DNA from: Schoenoplectus triqueter
Taxonomy: Eukaryota > Streptophyta > Magnoliopsida > Poales > Cyperaceae
DNA length: 64,000 nt
Direction of reading: 5' to 3'
Assembly (NCBI GenBank): GCA_964058805.1
Contig: CAXKVV010000579.1
Location: forward strand, 1-64,000
Shown here piece by piece: positions 48,426-62,134 of this stretch; position 1 is the first letter of the stretch, and every line of letters begins with the position of its first letter. The position numbers were made by a program, and so were the translations under genes. The notes below the pieces were generated by a model. That model did not search any database and was not told the DNA's origin. It saw only the letters and a list, made by a program, of their open reading frames with translations.

Positions 48426-50368
48426 CATGGAGTAAGATGCATTTAAAACTGCTGTTTAAATAAGTTGTTTGCGTTTTTTTAATTTTTTTTGGCTGCATAA
48501 CTACACATAACTTCGCACAAATTAATATGATTACTCCTAATTAAGCCTATTATAAGGTTGTCTAATGAACAATCCAATATGAACATCCTGTAACGGTGAT
48601 TTTTCACAAAACATTAATAAGATACATTTGAAACTGCTGTTTGAACAAGTTGTGTAAGATTTTCAAACTTTATTGCCTCATAACCACATATAATTTCGTA
48701 AAAATTAATATAATTACTCCTAGTTATGCCTATTAGAATATTATCCAACTAATACTTCAATATGAATATCCTACGACGCTATGTTTGCACAAAACATTAG
48801 TAAGATGCATTAAAAAAACAGCAGTTTAAACTAGTTGAATGATTTTTTAATTTTTTTCCTGCATAACTTCAAAGAATTTCGTGAAAATTAATATTATTAC
48901 TTCTAATTATGCCAATTATATAATTATCTAATTAAAACTTCGATATGAATGTTCTATGATGCTGATTTGGCATAAGACATAAGTAAGATGCATTAAAGCT
49001 GCTGTTTAAACAAGTTGATTGATTTTTTTTATTTTTGGCCCCGTAAATACACATAATTTCGTGCAAATAATTATAATTTACTCGTAATTATGTCTATTAT
49101 AAGAGTGTTCAATTAACACTTCGATATGAACATTCTACGACACTATTTTTCCCCAAAACGTAAGTAAGATGCAATAGAAACAGCTATTTAAAAAAATTAT
49201 TTCAGTATTTCGCATAATTACACATAATTTCTTACAAATTAATATATTTCTTCTATGTATGCCTATTATGAGATATTCTAATTAAAACTTCGAGATGAAC
49301 ATTCTAGGACACCAATTTTGCACAAAACATAAGAAAGATGCATTGAAAACAGCCGTTTAAACAATTTATTTGTGTTTTTCAAATTTTTTGGCTGCATAAC
49401 TACACAAAATTTCTTATAAATTAAGACAATTACTCTTAAATGTACCTATTATAAGATTTTTCAGTTAAAACATGGATATGAATATTCTACAACACTAATT
49501 TTGCACAAAACATAAGTAAGATGCACTAAAAACTGCTGTTTAAACAAGTTATTTGAGTTTTTCGTAATTTTTGGCCGCATAACTACATATAATTTCGTGC
49601 AAATTAATACAATTACTCCTAATTATGCCTATTATAATATTGTCCAATTAAAGCATCGATATGAATATTCTATAACGCTAATATTGCACAAAACATAAGT
49701 AAGATGCGTTAAAACTGCTGTTATTTGGGTTTATGAAAATTTTTATCCGCACGATCACACTCAAATTAAAATTATTATAACTGATTACGCCTATTATAAG
49801 ATTGTCCTTTTAAAACTTCGATATTAATATTCCATGACGCTAATTTTGCGGAAAACATAAGTATGATGCATTAAAAATTGTTGTTTAAACAAGTTGTTTG
49901 AGTTTTTAATAATTTTTGGCCGCATAACTACATTTAATTTCATGCAAGTTAATACAATTGCTCCTAATTACGCCTATTATAAAGAAATTCAATTAAAACT
50001 TCGATATGAATATTCTATAATGCTAATATTGCACAAAACATAAGTAAGATGCGCTAAAAACTGCCGTTTAAACAAGTTATTTGGATTTATGAATTTTTTT
50101 GGCCGCATAACTACACATAATTTGGTGCAAATTAACAAAATTAATCCTAATTATGCCTAATACAGGATTGTCAAATTAACACTTCGATATGAATATCATA
50201 GGGCTAATTTTTCATAAGACATAAGTCGGATACATTAGAAATTGCTGTTTAAACAAGTTATTAAAGATTTTTAACATTTATTGCCTCATAACGACACATA
50301 ATTTCATGAAGATTAATATAATCACTCCTAATTATGCCTACTAGAAGATTATCACTTTAACACTTCGA
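48426..50368. repeat. HOR copy 10 (1,943 bp), with two 10-bp deletions
   Basis: M5 type A, GGCATAAG, T-tract 8. In M8, TTTAGACAAG is missing after CTGCTG (near 49,720), and about 40 bp on, TTTTTTCGTA is missing before CAAATT (near 49,761). Exactly the same two deletions occur in copy 13. Confidence 0.95.
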
Positions 50369-52332
50369 CATGGAGTAAGATGCATTTAAAACTGCTGTTT
50401 AAATAAGTTGTTTGCGTTTTTTTAATTTTTTTTGGCTGCATAACTACACATAACTTCGCACAAATTAATATGATTACTCCTAATTAAGCCTATTATAAGG
50501 TTGTCTAATGAACAATCCAATATGAACATCCTGTAACGGTGATTTTTCACAAAACATTAATAAGATACATTTGAAACTGCTGTTTGAACAAGTTGTGTAA
50601 GATTTTCAAACTTTATTGCCTCATAACCACATATAATTTCGTAAAAATTAATATAATTACTCCTAGTTATGCCTATTAGAATATTATCCAACTAATACTT
50701 CAATATGAATATCCTACGACGCTATGTTTGCACAAAACATTAGTAAGATGCATTAAAAAAACAGCAGTTTAAACTAGTTGAATGATTTTTTAATTTTTTT
50801 CCTGCATAACTTCAAAGAATTTCGTGAAAATTAATATTATTACTTCTAATTATGCCAATTATATAATTATCTAATTAAAACTTCGATATGAATGTTCTAT
50901 GATGCTGATTTGGCATAAGACATAAGTAAGATGCATTAAAGCTGCTGTTTAAACAAGTTGATTGATTTTTTTTTATTTTTGGCCCCGTAAATACACATAA
51001 TTTCGTGCAAATAATTATAATTTACTCGTAATTATGTCTATTATAAGAGTGTTCAATTAACACTTCGATATGAACATTCTACGACACTATTTTTCCCCAA
51101 AACGTAAGTAAGATGCAATAGAAACAGCTATTTAAAAAAATTATTTCAGTATTTCGCATAATTACACATAATTTCTTACAAATTAATATATTTCTTCTAT
51201 GTATGCCTATTATGAGATATTCTAATTAAAACTTCGAGATGAACATTCTAGGACACCAATTTTGCACAAAACATAAGAAAGATGCATTGAAAACAGCCGT
51301 TTAAACAATTTATTTGTGTTTTTCAAATTTTTTGGCTGCATAACTACACAAAATTTCTTATAAATTAAGACAATTACTCTTAAATGTACCTATTATAAGA
51401 TTTTTCAGTTAAAACATGGATATGAATATTCTACAACACTAATTTTGCACAAAACATAAGTAAGATGCACTAAAAACTGCTGTTTAAACAAGTTATTTGA
51501 GTTTTTCGTAATTTTTGGCCGCATAACTACATATAATTTCGTGCAAATTAATACAATTACTCCTAATTATGCCTATTATAATATTGTCCAATTAAAGCAT
51601 CGATATGAATATTCTATAACGCTAATATTGCACAAAACATAAGTAAGATGCGTTAAAACTGCTGTTTAGACAAGTTATTTGGGTTTATGAAAATTTTTAT
51701 CCGCACGATCACACTTTTTTTCGTACAAATTAAAATTATTATAACTGATTACGCCTATTATAAGATTGTCCTTTTAAAACTTCGATATTAATATTCCATG
51801 ACGCTAATTTTGCGGAAAACATAAGTATGATGCATTAAAAATTGTTGTTTAAACAAGTTGTTTGAGTTTTTAATAATTTTTGGCCGCATAACTACATTTA
51901 ATTTCATGCAAGTTAATACAATTGCTCCTAATTACGCCTATTATAAAGAAATTCAATTAAAACTTCGATATGAATATTCTATAATGCTAATATTGCACAA
52001 AACATAAGTAAGATGCGCTAAAAACTGCCGTTTAAACAAGTTATTTGGATTTATGAATTTTTTTGGCCGCATAACTACACATAATTTGGTGCAAATTAAC
52101 AAAATTAATCCTAATTATGCCTAATACAGGATTGTCAAATTAACACTTCGATATGAATATCATAGGGCTAATTTTTCATAAGACATAAGTCGGATACATT
52201 AGAAATTGCTGTTTAAACAAGTTATTAAAGATTTTTAACATTTATTGCCTCATAACGACACATAATTTCATGAAGATTAATATAATCACTCCTAATTATG
52301 CCTACTAGAAGATTATCACTTTAACACTTCGA
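50369..52332. repeat. HOR copy 11 (1,964 bp)
   Basis: M5 type A, GGCATAAG, T-tract 9; no deletion. Matches copy 14 in all diagnostic states. Confidence 0.92.
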
Positions 52333-54298
52333 CATGGAGTAAGATGCATTTAAAACTGCTGTTTAAATAAGTTGTTTGCGTTTTTTTAATTTTTTTTGGC
52401 TGCATAACTACACATAACTTCGCACAAATTAATATGATTACTCCTAATTAAGCCTATTATAAGGTTGTCTAATGAACAATCCAATATGAACATCCTGTAA
52501 CGGTGATTTTTCACAAAACATTAATAAGATACATTTGAAACTGCTGTTTGAACAAGTTGTGTAAGATTTTCAAACTTTATTGCCTCATAACCACATATAA
52601 TTTCGTAAAAATTAATATAATTACTCCTAGTTATGCCTATTAGAATATTATCCAACTAATACTTCAATATGAATATCCTACGACGCTATGTTTGCACAAA
52701 ACATTAGTAAGATGCATTAAAAAAACAGCAGTTTAAACTAGTTGAATGATTTTTTAATTTTTTTCCTGCATAACTTCAAAGAATTTCGTGAAAATTAATA
52801 TTATTACTTCTAATTATGCCAATTATATAATTATCTAATTAAAACTTCGATATGAATGTTCTATGATGCTGATTTGGCATAAGACATAAGTAAGATGCAT
52901 TAAAGCTGCTGTTTAAACAAGTTGATTGATTTTTTTTTTTATTTTTGGCCCCGTAAATACACATAATTTCGTGCAAATAATTATAATTTACTCGTAATTA
53001 TGTCTATTATAAGAGTGTTCAATTAACACTTCGATATGAACATTCTACGACACTATTTTTCCTCAAAACGTAAGTAAGATGCATTAGAAACAGCTATTTA
53101 AAAAAGTTATTTCAGTATTTCGCATAATTACACATAATTTCTTACAAATTAATATATTTCTTCTATGTATGCCTATTATGAGATATTCTAATTAAAACTT
53201 CGAGATGAACATTCTAGGACACCAATTTTGCACAAAACATAAGAAAGATGCATTGAAAACAGCCGTTTAAACAATTTATTTGTGTTTTTCAAATTTTTTG
53301 GCTGCATAACTACACAAAATTTCTTATAAATTAAGACAATTACTCTTAAATGTACCTATTATAAGATTTTTCAGTTAAAACATGGATATGAATATTCTAC
53401 AACACTAATTTTGCACAAAACATAAGTAAGATGCACTAAAAACTGCTGTTTAAACAAGTTATTTGAGTTTTTCGTAATTTTTGGCCGCATAACTACATAT
53501 AATTTCGTGCAAATTAATACAATTACTCCTAATTATGCCTATTATAATATTGTCCAATTAAAGCATCGATATGAATATTCTATAACGCTAATATTGCACA
53601 AAACATAAGTAAGATGCGTTAAAACTGCTGTTTAGACAAGTTATTTGGGTTTATGAAAATTTTTATCCGCACGATCACACTTTTTTTCGTACAAATTAAA
53701 ATTATTATAACTGATTACGCCTATTATAAGATTGTCCTTTTAAAACTTCGATATTAATATTCCATGACGCTAATTTTGCGGAAAACATAAGTATGATGCA
53801 TTAAAAATTGTTGTTTAAACAAGTTGTTTGAGTTTTTAATAATTTTTGGCCGCATAACTACATTTAATTTCATGCAAGTTAATACAATTGCTCCTAATTA
53901 CGCCTATTATAAAGAAATTCAATTAAAACTTCGATATGAATATTCTATAATGCTAATATTGCACAAAACATAAGTAAGATGCGCTAAAAACTGCCGTTTA
54001 AACAAGTTATTTGGATTTATGAATTTTTTTGGCCGCATAACTACACATAATTTGGTGCAAATTAACAAAATTAATCCTAATTATGCCTAATACAGGATTG
54101 TCAAATTAACACTTCGATATGAATATCATAGGGCTAATTTTTCATAAGACATAAGTCGGATACATTAGAAATTGCTGTTTAAACAAGTTATTAAAGATTT
54201 TTAACATTTATTGCCTCATAACGACACATAATTTCATGAAGATTAATATAATCACTCCTAATTATGCCTACTAGAAGATTATCACTTTAACACTTCGA
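52333..54298. repeat. HOR copy 12 (1,966 bp)
   Basis: M5 type B with M4 GGCATAAG, T-tract 11. It is the only copy combining type B with GGCATAAG, so may be a recombinant or gene-conversion product. Confidence 0.92.
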
Positions 54299-56241
54299 CA
54301 TGGAGTAAGATGCATTTAAAACTGCTGTTTAAATAAGTTGTTTGCGTTTTTTTAATTTTTTTTGGCTGCATAACTACACATAACTTCGCACAAATTAATA
54401 TGATTACTCCTAATTAAGCCTATTATAAGGTTGTCTAATGAACAATCCAATATGAACATCCTGTAACGGTGATTTTTCACAAAACATTAATAAGATACAT
54501 TTGAAACTGCTGTTTGAACAAGTTGTGTAAGATTTTCAAACTTTATTGCCTCATAACCACATATAATTTCGTAAAAATTAATATAATTACTCCTAGTTAT
54601 GCCTATTAGAATATTATCCAACTAATACTTCAATATGAATATCCTACGACGCTATGTTTGCACAAAACATTAGTAAGATGCATTAAAAAAACAGCAGTTT
54701 AAACTAGTTGAATGATTTTTTAATTTTTTTCCTGCATAACTTCAAAGAATTTCGTGAAAATTAATATTATTACTTCTAATTATGCCAATTATATAATTAT
54801 CTAATTAAAACTTCGATATGAATGTTCTATGATGCTGATTTGGCATAAGACATAAGTAAGATGCATTAAAGCTGCTGTTTAAACAAGTTGATTGATTTTT
54901 TTTATTTTTGGCCCCGTAAATACACATAATTTCGTGCAAATAATTATAATTTACTCGTAATTATGTCTATTATAAGAGTGTTCAATTAACACTTCGATAT
55001 GAACATTCTACGACACTATTTTTCCCCAAAACGTAAGTAAGATGCAATAGAAACAGCTATTTAAAAAAATTATTTCAGTATTTCGCATAATTACACATAA
55101 TTTCTTACAAATTAATATATTTCTTCTATGTATGCCTATTATGAGATATTCTAATTAAAACTTCGAGATGAACATTCTAGGACACCAATTTTGCACAAAA
55201 CATAAGAAAGATGCATTGAAAACAGCCGTTTAAACAATTTATTTGTGTTTTTCAAATTTTTTGGCTGCATAACTACACAAAATTTCTTATAAATTAAGAC
55301 AATTACTCTTAAATGTACCTATTATAAGATTTTTCAGTTAAAACATGGATATGAATATTCTACAACACTAATTTTGCACAAAACATAAGTAAGATGCACT
55401 AAAAACTGCTGTTTAAACAAGTTATTTGAGTTTTTCGTAATTTTTGGCCGCATAACTACATATAATTTCGTGCAAATTAATACAATTACTCCTAATTATG
55501 CCTATTATAATATTGTCCAATTAAAGCATCGATATGAATATTCTATAACGCTAATATTGCACAAAACATAAGTAAGATGCGTTAAAACTGCTGTTATTTG
55601 GGTTTATGAAAATTTTTATCCGCACGATCACACTCAAATTAAAATTATTATAACTGATTACGCCTATTATAAGATTGTCCTTTTAAAACTTCGATATTAA
55701 TATTCCATGACGCTAATTTTGCGGAAAACATAAGTATGATGCATTAAAAATTGTTGTTTAAACAAGTTGTTTGAGTTTTTAATAATTTTTGGCCGCATAA
55801 CTACATTTAATTTCATGCAAGTTAATACAATTGCTCCTAATTACGCCTATTATAAAGAAATTCAATTAAAACTTCGATATGAATATTCTATAATGCTAAT
55901 ATTGCACAAAACATAAGTAAGATGCGCTAAAAACTGCCGTTTAAACAAGTTATTTGGATTTATGAATTTTTTTGGCCGCATAACTACACATAATTTGGTG
56001 CAAATTAACAAAATTAATCCTAATTATGCCTAATACAGGATTGTCAAATTAACACTTCGATATGAATATCATAGGGCTAATTTTTCATAAGACATAAGTC
56101 GGATACATTAGAAATTGCTGTTTAAACAAGTTATTAAAGATTTTTAACATTTATTGCCTCATAACGACACATAATTTCATGAAGATTAATATAATCACTC
56201 CTAATTATGCCTACTAGAAGATTATCACTTTAACACTTCGA
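54299..56241. repeat. HOR copy 13 (1,943 bp), same deletions as copy 10
   Basis: CTGCTGTTATTTGGG near 55,594 and CACACTCAAATT near 55,632 reproduce both deletions of copy 10. Type A, GGCATAAG, T-tract 8. Distance from copy 10 is 5,873 bp, exactly three units. Confidence 0.95.
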
Positions 56242-58205
56242 CATGGAGTAAGATGCATTTAAAACTGCTGTTTAAATAAGTTGTTTGCGTTTTTTTAATT
56301 TTTTTTGGCTGCATAACTACACATAACTTCGCACAAATTAATATGATTACTCCTAATTAAGCCTATTATAAGGTTGTCTAATGAACAATCCAATATGAAC
56401 ATCCTGTAACGGTGATTTTTCACAAAACATTAATAAGATACATTTGAAACTGCTGTTTGAACAAGTTGTGTAAGATTTTCAAACTTTATTGCCTCATAAC
56501 CACATATAATTTCGTAAAAATTAATATAATTACTCCTAGTTATGCCTATTAGAATATTATCCAACTAATACTTCAATATGAATATCCTACGACGCTATGT
56601 TTGCACAAAACATTAGTAAGATGCATTAAAAAAACAGCAGTTTAAACTAGTTGAATGATTTTTTAATTTTTTTCCTGCATAACTTCAAAGAATTTCGTGA
56701 AAATTAATATTATTACTTCTAATTATGCCAATTATATAATTATCTAATTAAAACTTCGATATGAATGTTCTATGATGCTGATTTGGCATAAGACATAAGT
56801 AAGATGCATTAAAGCTGCTGTTTAAACAAGTTGATTGATTTTTTTTTATTTTTGGCCCCGTAAATACACATAATTTCGTGCAAATAATTATAATTTACTC
56901 GTAATTATGTCTATTATAAGAGTGTTCAATTAACACTTCGATATGAACATTCTACGACACTATTTTTCCCCAAAACGTAAGTAAGATGCAATAGAAACAG
57001 CTATTTAAAAAAATTATTTCAGTATTTCGCATAATTACACATAATTTCTTACAAATTAATATATTTCTTCTATGTATGCCTATTATGAGATATTCTAATT
57101 AAAACTTCGAGATGAACATTCTAGGACACCAATTTTGCACAAAACATAAGAAAGATGCATTGAAAACAGCCGTTTAAACAATTTATTTGTGTTTTTCAAA
57201 TTTTTTGGCTGCATAACTACACAAAATTTCTTATAAATTAAGACAATTACTCTTAAATGTACCTATTATAAGATTTTTCAGTTAAAACATGGATATGAAT
57301 ATTCTACAACACTAATTTTGCACAAAACATAAGTAAGATGCACTAAAAACTGCTGTTTAAACAAGTTATTTGAGTTTTTCGTAATTTTTGGCCGCATAAC
57401 TACATATAATTTCGTGCAAATTAATACAATTACTCCTAATTATGCCTATTATAATATTGTCCAATTAAAGCATCGATATGAATATTCTATAACGCTAATA
57501 TTGCACAAAACATAAGTAAGATGCGTTAAAACTGCTGTTTAGACAAGTTATTTGGGTTTATGAAAATTTTTATCCGCACGATCACACTTTTTTTCGTACA
57601 AATTAAAATTATTATAACTGATTACGCCTATTATAAGATTGTCCTTTTAAAACTTCGATATTAATATTCCATGACGCTAATTTTGCGGAAAACATAAGTA
57701 TGATGCATTAAAAATTGTTGTTTAAACAAGTTGTTTGAGTTTTTAATAATTTTTGGCCGCATAACTACATTTAATTTCATGCAAGTTAATACAATTGCTC
57801 CTAATTACGCCTATTATAAAGAAATTCAATTAAAACTTCGATATGAATATTCTATAATGCTAATATTGCACAAAACATAAGTAAGATGCGCTAAAAACTG
57901 CCGTTTAAACAAGTTATTTGGATTTATGAATTTTTTTGGCCGCATAACTACACATAATTTGGTGCAAATTAACAAAATTAATCCTAATTATGCCTAATAC
58001 AGGATTGTCAAATTAACACTTCGATATGAATATCATAGGGCTAATTTTTCATAAGACATAAGTCGGATACATTAGAAATTGCTGTTTAAACAAGTTATTA
58101 AAGATTTTTAACATTTATTGCCTCATAACGACACATAATTTCATGAAGATTAATATAATCACTCCTAATTATGCCTACTAGAAGATTATCACTTTAACAC
58201 TTCGA
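56242..58205. repeat. HOR copy 14 (1,964 bp)
   Basis: Type A, GGCATAAG, T-tract 9, as copies 11 and 16. Confidence 0.92.
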
Positions 58206-60170
58206 CATGGAGTAAGATGCATTTAAAACTGCTGTTTAAATAAGTTGTTTGCGTTTTTTTAATTTTTTTTGGCTGCATAACTACACATAACTTCGCACAA
58301 ATTAATATGATTACTCCTAATTAAGCCTATTATAAGGTTGTCTAATGAACAATCCAATATGAACATCCTGTAACGGTGATTTTTCACAAAACATTAATAA
58401 GATACATTTGAAACTGCTGTTTGAACAAGTTGTGTAAGATTTTCAAACTTTATTGCCTCATAACCACATATAATTTCGTAAAAATTAATATAATTACTCC
58501 TAGTTATGCCTATTAGAATATTATCCAACTAATACTTCAATATGAATATCCTACGACGCTATGTTTGCACAAAACATTAGTAAGATGCATTAAAAAAACA
58601 GCAGTTTAAACTAGTTGAATGATTTTTTAATTTTTTTCCTGCATAACTTCAAAGAATTTCGTGAAAATTAATATTATTACTTCTAATTATGCCAATTATA
58701 TAATTATCTAATTAAAACTTCGATATGAATGTTCTATGATGCTGATTTGGCACAAGACATAAGTAAGATGCATTAAAGCTGCTGTTTAAACAAGTTGATT
58801 GATTTTTTTTTTATTTTTGGCCCCGTAAATACACATAATTTCGTGCAAATAATTATAATTTACTCGTAATTATGTCTATTATAAGAGTGTTCAATTAACA
58901 CTTCGATATGAACATTCTACGACACTATTTTTCCTCAAAACGTAAGTAAGATGCATTAGAAACAGCTATTTAAAAAAGTTATTTCAGTATTTCGCATAAT
59001 TACACATAATTTCTTACAAATTAATATATTTCTTCTATGTATGCCTATTATGAGATATTCTAATTAAAACTTCGAGATGAACATTCTAGGACACCAATTT
59101 TGCACAAAACATAAGAAAGATGCATTGAAAACAGCCGTTTAAACAATTTATTTGTGTTTTTCAAATTTTTTGGCTGCATAACTACAAAAAATTTCTTATA
59201 AATTAAGACAATTACTCTTAAATGTACCTATTATAAGATTTTTCAGTTAAAACATGGATATGAATATTCTACAACACTAATTTTGCACAAAACATAAGTA
59301 AGATGCACTAAAAACTGCTGTTTAAACAAGTTATTTGAGTTTTTCGTAATTTTTGGCCGCATAACTACATATAATTTCGTGCAAATTAATACAATTACTC
59401 CTAATTATGCCTATTATAATATTGTCCAATTAAAGCATCGATATGAATATTCTATAACGCTAATATTGCACAAAACATAAGTAAGATGCGTTAAAACTGC
59501 TGTTTAGACAAGTTATTTGGGTTTATGAAAATTTTTATCCGCACGATCACACTTTTTTTCGTACAAATTAAAATTATTATAACTGATTACGCCTATTATA
59601 AGATTGTCCTTTTAAAACTTCGATATTAATATTCCATGACGCTAATTTTGCGGAAAACATAAGTATGATGCATTAAAAATTGTTGTTTAAACAAGTTGTT
59701 TGAGTTTTTAATAATTTTTGGCCGCATAACTACATTTAATTTCATGCAAGTTAATACAATTGCTCCTAATTACGCCTATTATAAAGAAATTCAATTAAAA
59801 CTTCGATATGAATATTCTATAATGCTAATATTGCACAAAACATAAGTAAGATGCGCTAAAAACTGCCGTTTAAACAAGTTATTTGGATTTATGAATTTTT
59901 TTGGCCGCATAACTACACATAATTTGGTGCAAATTAACAAAATTAATCCTAATTATGCCTAATACAGGATTGTCAAATTAACACTTCGATATGAATATCA
60001 TAGGGCTAATTTTTCATAAGACATAAGTCTGATACATTAGAAATTGCTGTTTAAACAAGTTATTAAAGATTTTTAACATTTATTGCCTCATAACGACACA
60101 TAATTTCATGAAGATTAATATAATCACTCCTAATTATGCCTACTAGAAGATTATCACTTTAACACTTCGA
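58206..60170. repeat. HOR copy 15 (1,965 bp)
   Basis: Type B, GGCACAAG, T-tract 10. Two private changes: CTACAAAAAATTTC near 59,184 and AAGTCTGATAC near 60,030. Confidence 0.92.
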
Positions 60171-62134
60171 CATGGAGTAAGATGCATTTAAAACTGCTGT
60201 TTAAATAAGTTGTTTGCGTTTTTTTAATTTTTTTTGGCTGCATAACTACACATAACTTCGCACAAATTAATATGATTACTCCTAATTAAGCCTATTATAA
60301 GGTTGTCTAATGAACAATCCAATATGAACATCCTGTAACGGTGATTTTTCACAAAACATTAATAAGATACATTTGAAACTGCTGTTTGAACAAGTTGTGT
60401 AAGATTTTCAAACTTTATTGCCTCATAACCACATATAATTTCGTAAAAATTAATATAATTACTCCTAGTTATGCCTATTAGAATATTATCCAACTAATAC
60501 TTCAATATGAATATCCTACGACGCTATGTTTGCACAAAACATTAGTAAGATGCATTAAAAAAACAGCAGTTTAAACTAGTTGAATGATTTTTTAATTTTT
60601 TTCCTGCATAACTTCAAAGAATTTCGTGAAAATTAATATTATTACTTCTAATTATGCCAATTATATAATTATCTAATTAAAACTTCGATATGAATGTTCT
60701 ATGATGCTGATTTGGCATAAGACATAAGTAAGATGCATTAAAGCTGCTGTTTAAACAAGTTGATTGATTTTTTTTTATTTTTGGCCCCGTAAATACACAT
60801 AATTTCGTGCAAATAATTATAATTTACTCGTAATTATGTCTATTATAAGAGTGTTCAATTAACACTTCGATATGAACATTCTACGACACTATTTTTCCCC
60901 AAAACGTAAGTAAGATGCAATAGAAACAGCTATTTAAAAAAATTATTTCAGTATTTCGCATAATTACACATAATTTCTTACAAATTAATATATTTCTTCT
61001 ATGTATGCCTATTATGAGATATTCTAATTAAAACTTCGAGATGAACATTCTAGGACACCAATTTTGCACAAAACATAAGAAAGATGCATTGAAAACAGCC
61101 GTTTAAACAATTTATTTGTGTTTTTCAAATTTTTTGGCTGCATAACTACACAAAATTTCTTATAAATTAAGACAATTACTCTTAAATGTACCTATTATAA
61201 GATTTTTCAGTTAAAACATGGATATGAATATTCTACAACACTAATTTTGCACAAAACATAAGTAAGATGCACTAAAAACTGCTGTTTAAACAAGTTATTT
61301 GAGTTTTTCGTAATTTTTGGCCGCATAACTACATATAATTTCGTGCAAATTAATACAATTACTCCTAATTATGCCTATTATAATATTGTCCAATTAAAGC
61401 ATCGATATGAATATTCTATAACGCTAATATTGCACAAAACATAAGTAAGATGCGTTAAAACTGCTGTTTAGACAAGTTATTTGGGTTTATGAAAATTTTT
61501 ATCCGCACGATCACACTTTTTTTCGTACAAATTAAAATTATTATAACTGATTACGCCTATTATAAGATTGTCCTTTTAAAACTTCGATATTAATATTCCA
61601 TGACGCTAATTTTGCGGAAAACATAAGTATGATGCATTAAAAATTGTTGTTTAAACAAGTTGTTTGAGTTTTTAATAATTTTTGGCCGCATAACTACATT
61701 TAATTTCATGCAAGTTAATACAATTGCTCCTAATTACGCCTATTATAAAGAAATTCAATTAAAACTTCGATATGAATATTCTATAATGCTAATATTGCAC
61801 AAAACATAAGTAAGATGCGCTAAAAACTGCCGTTTAAACAAGTTATTTGGATTTATGAATTTTTTTGGCCGCATAACTACACATAATTTGGTGCAAATTA
61901 ACAAAATTAATCCTAATTATGCCTAATACAGGATTGTCAAATTAACACTTCGATATGAATATCATAGGGCTAATTTTTCATAAGACATAAGTCGGATACA
62001 TTAGAAATTGCTGTTTAAACAAGTTATTAAAGATTTTTAACATTTATTGCCTCATAACGACACATAATTTCATGAAGATTAATATAATCACTCCTAATTA
62101 TGCCTACTAGAAGATTATCACTTTAACACTTCGA
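60171..62134. repeat. HOR copy 16 (1,964 bp)
   Basis: Type A, GGCATAAG, T-tract 9; same states as copies 11 and 14. Confidence 0.92.
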
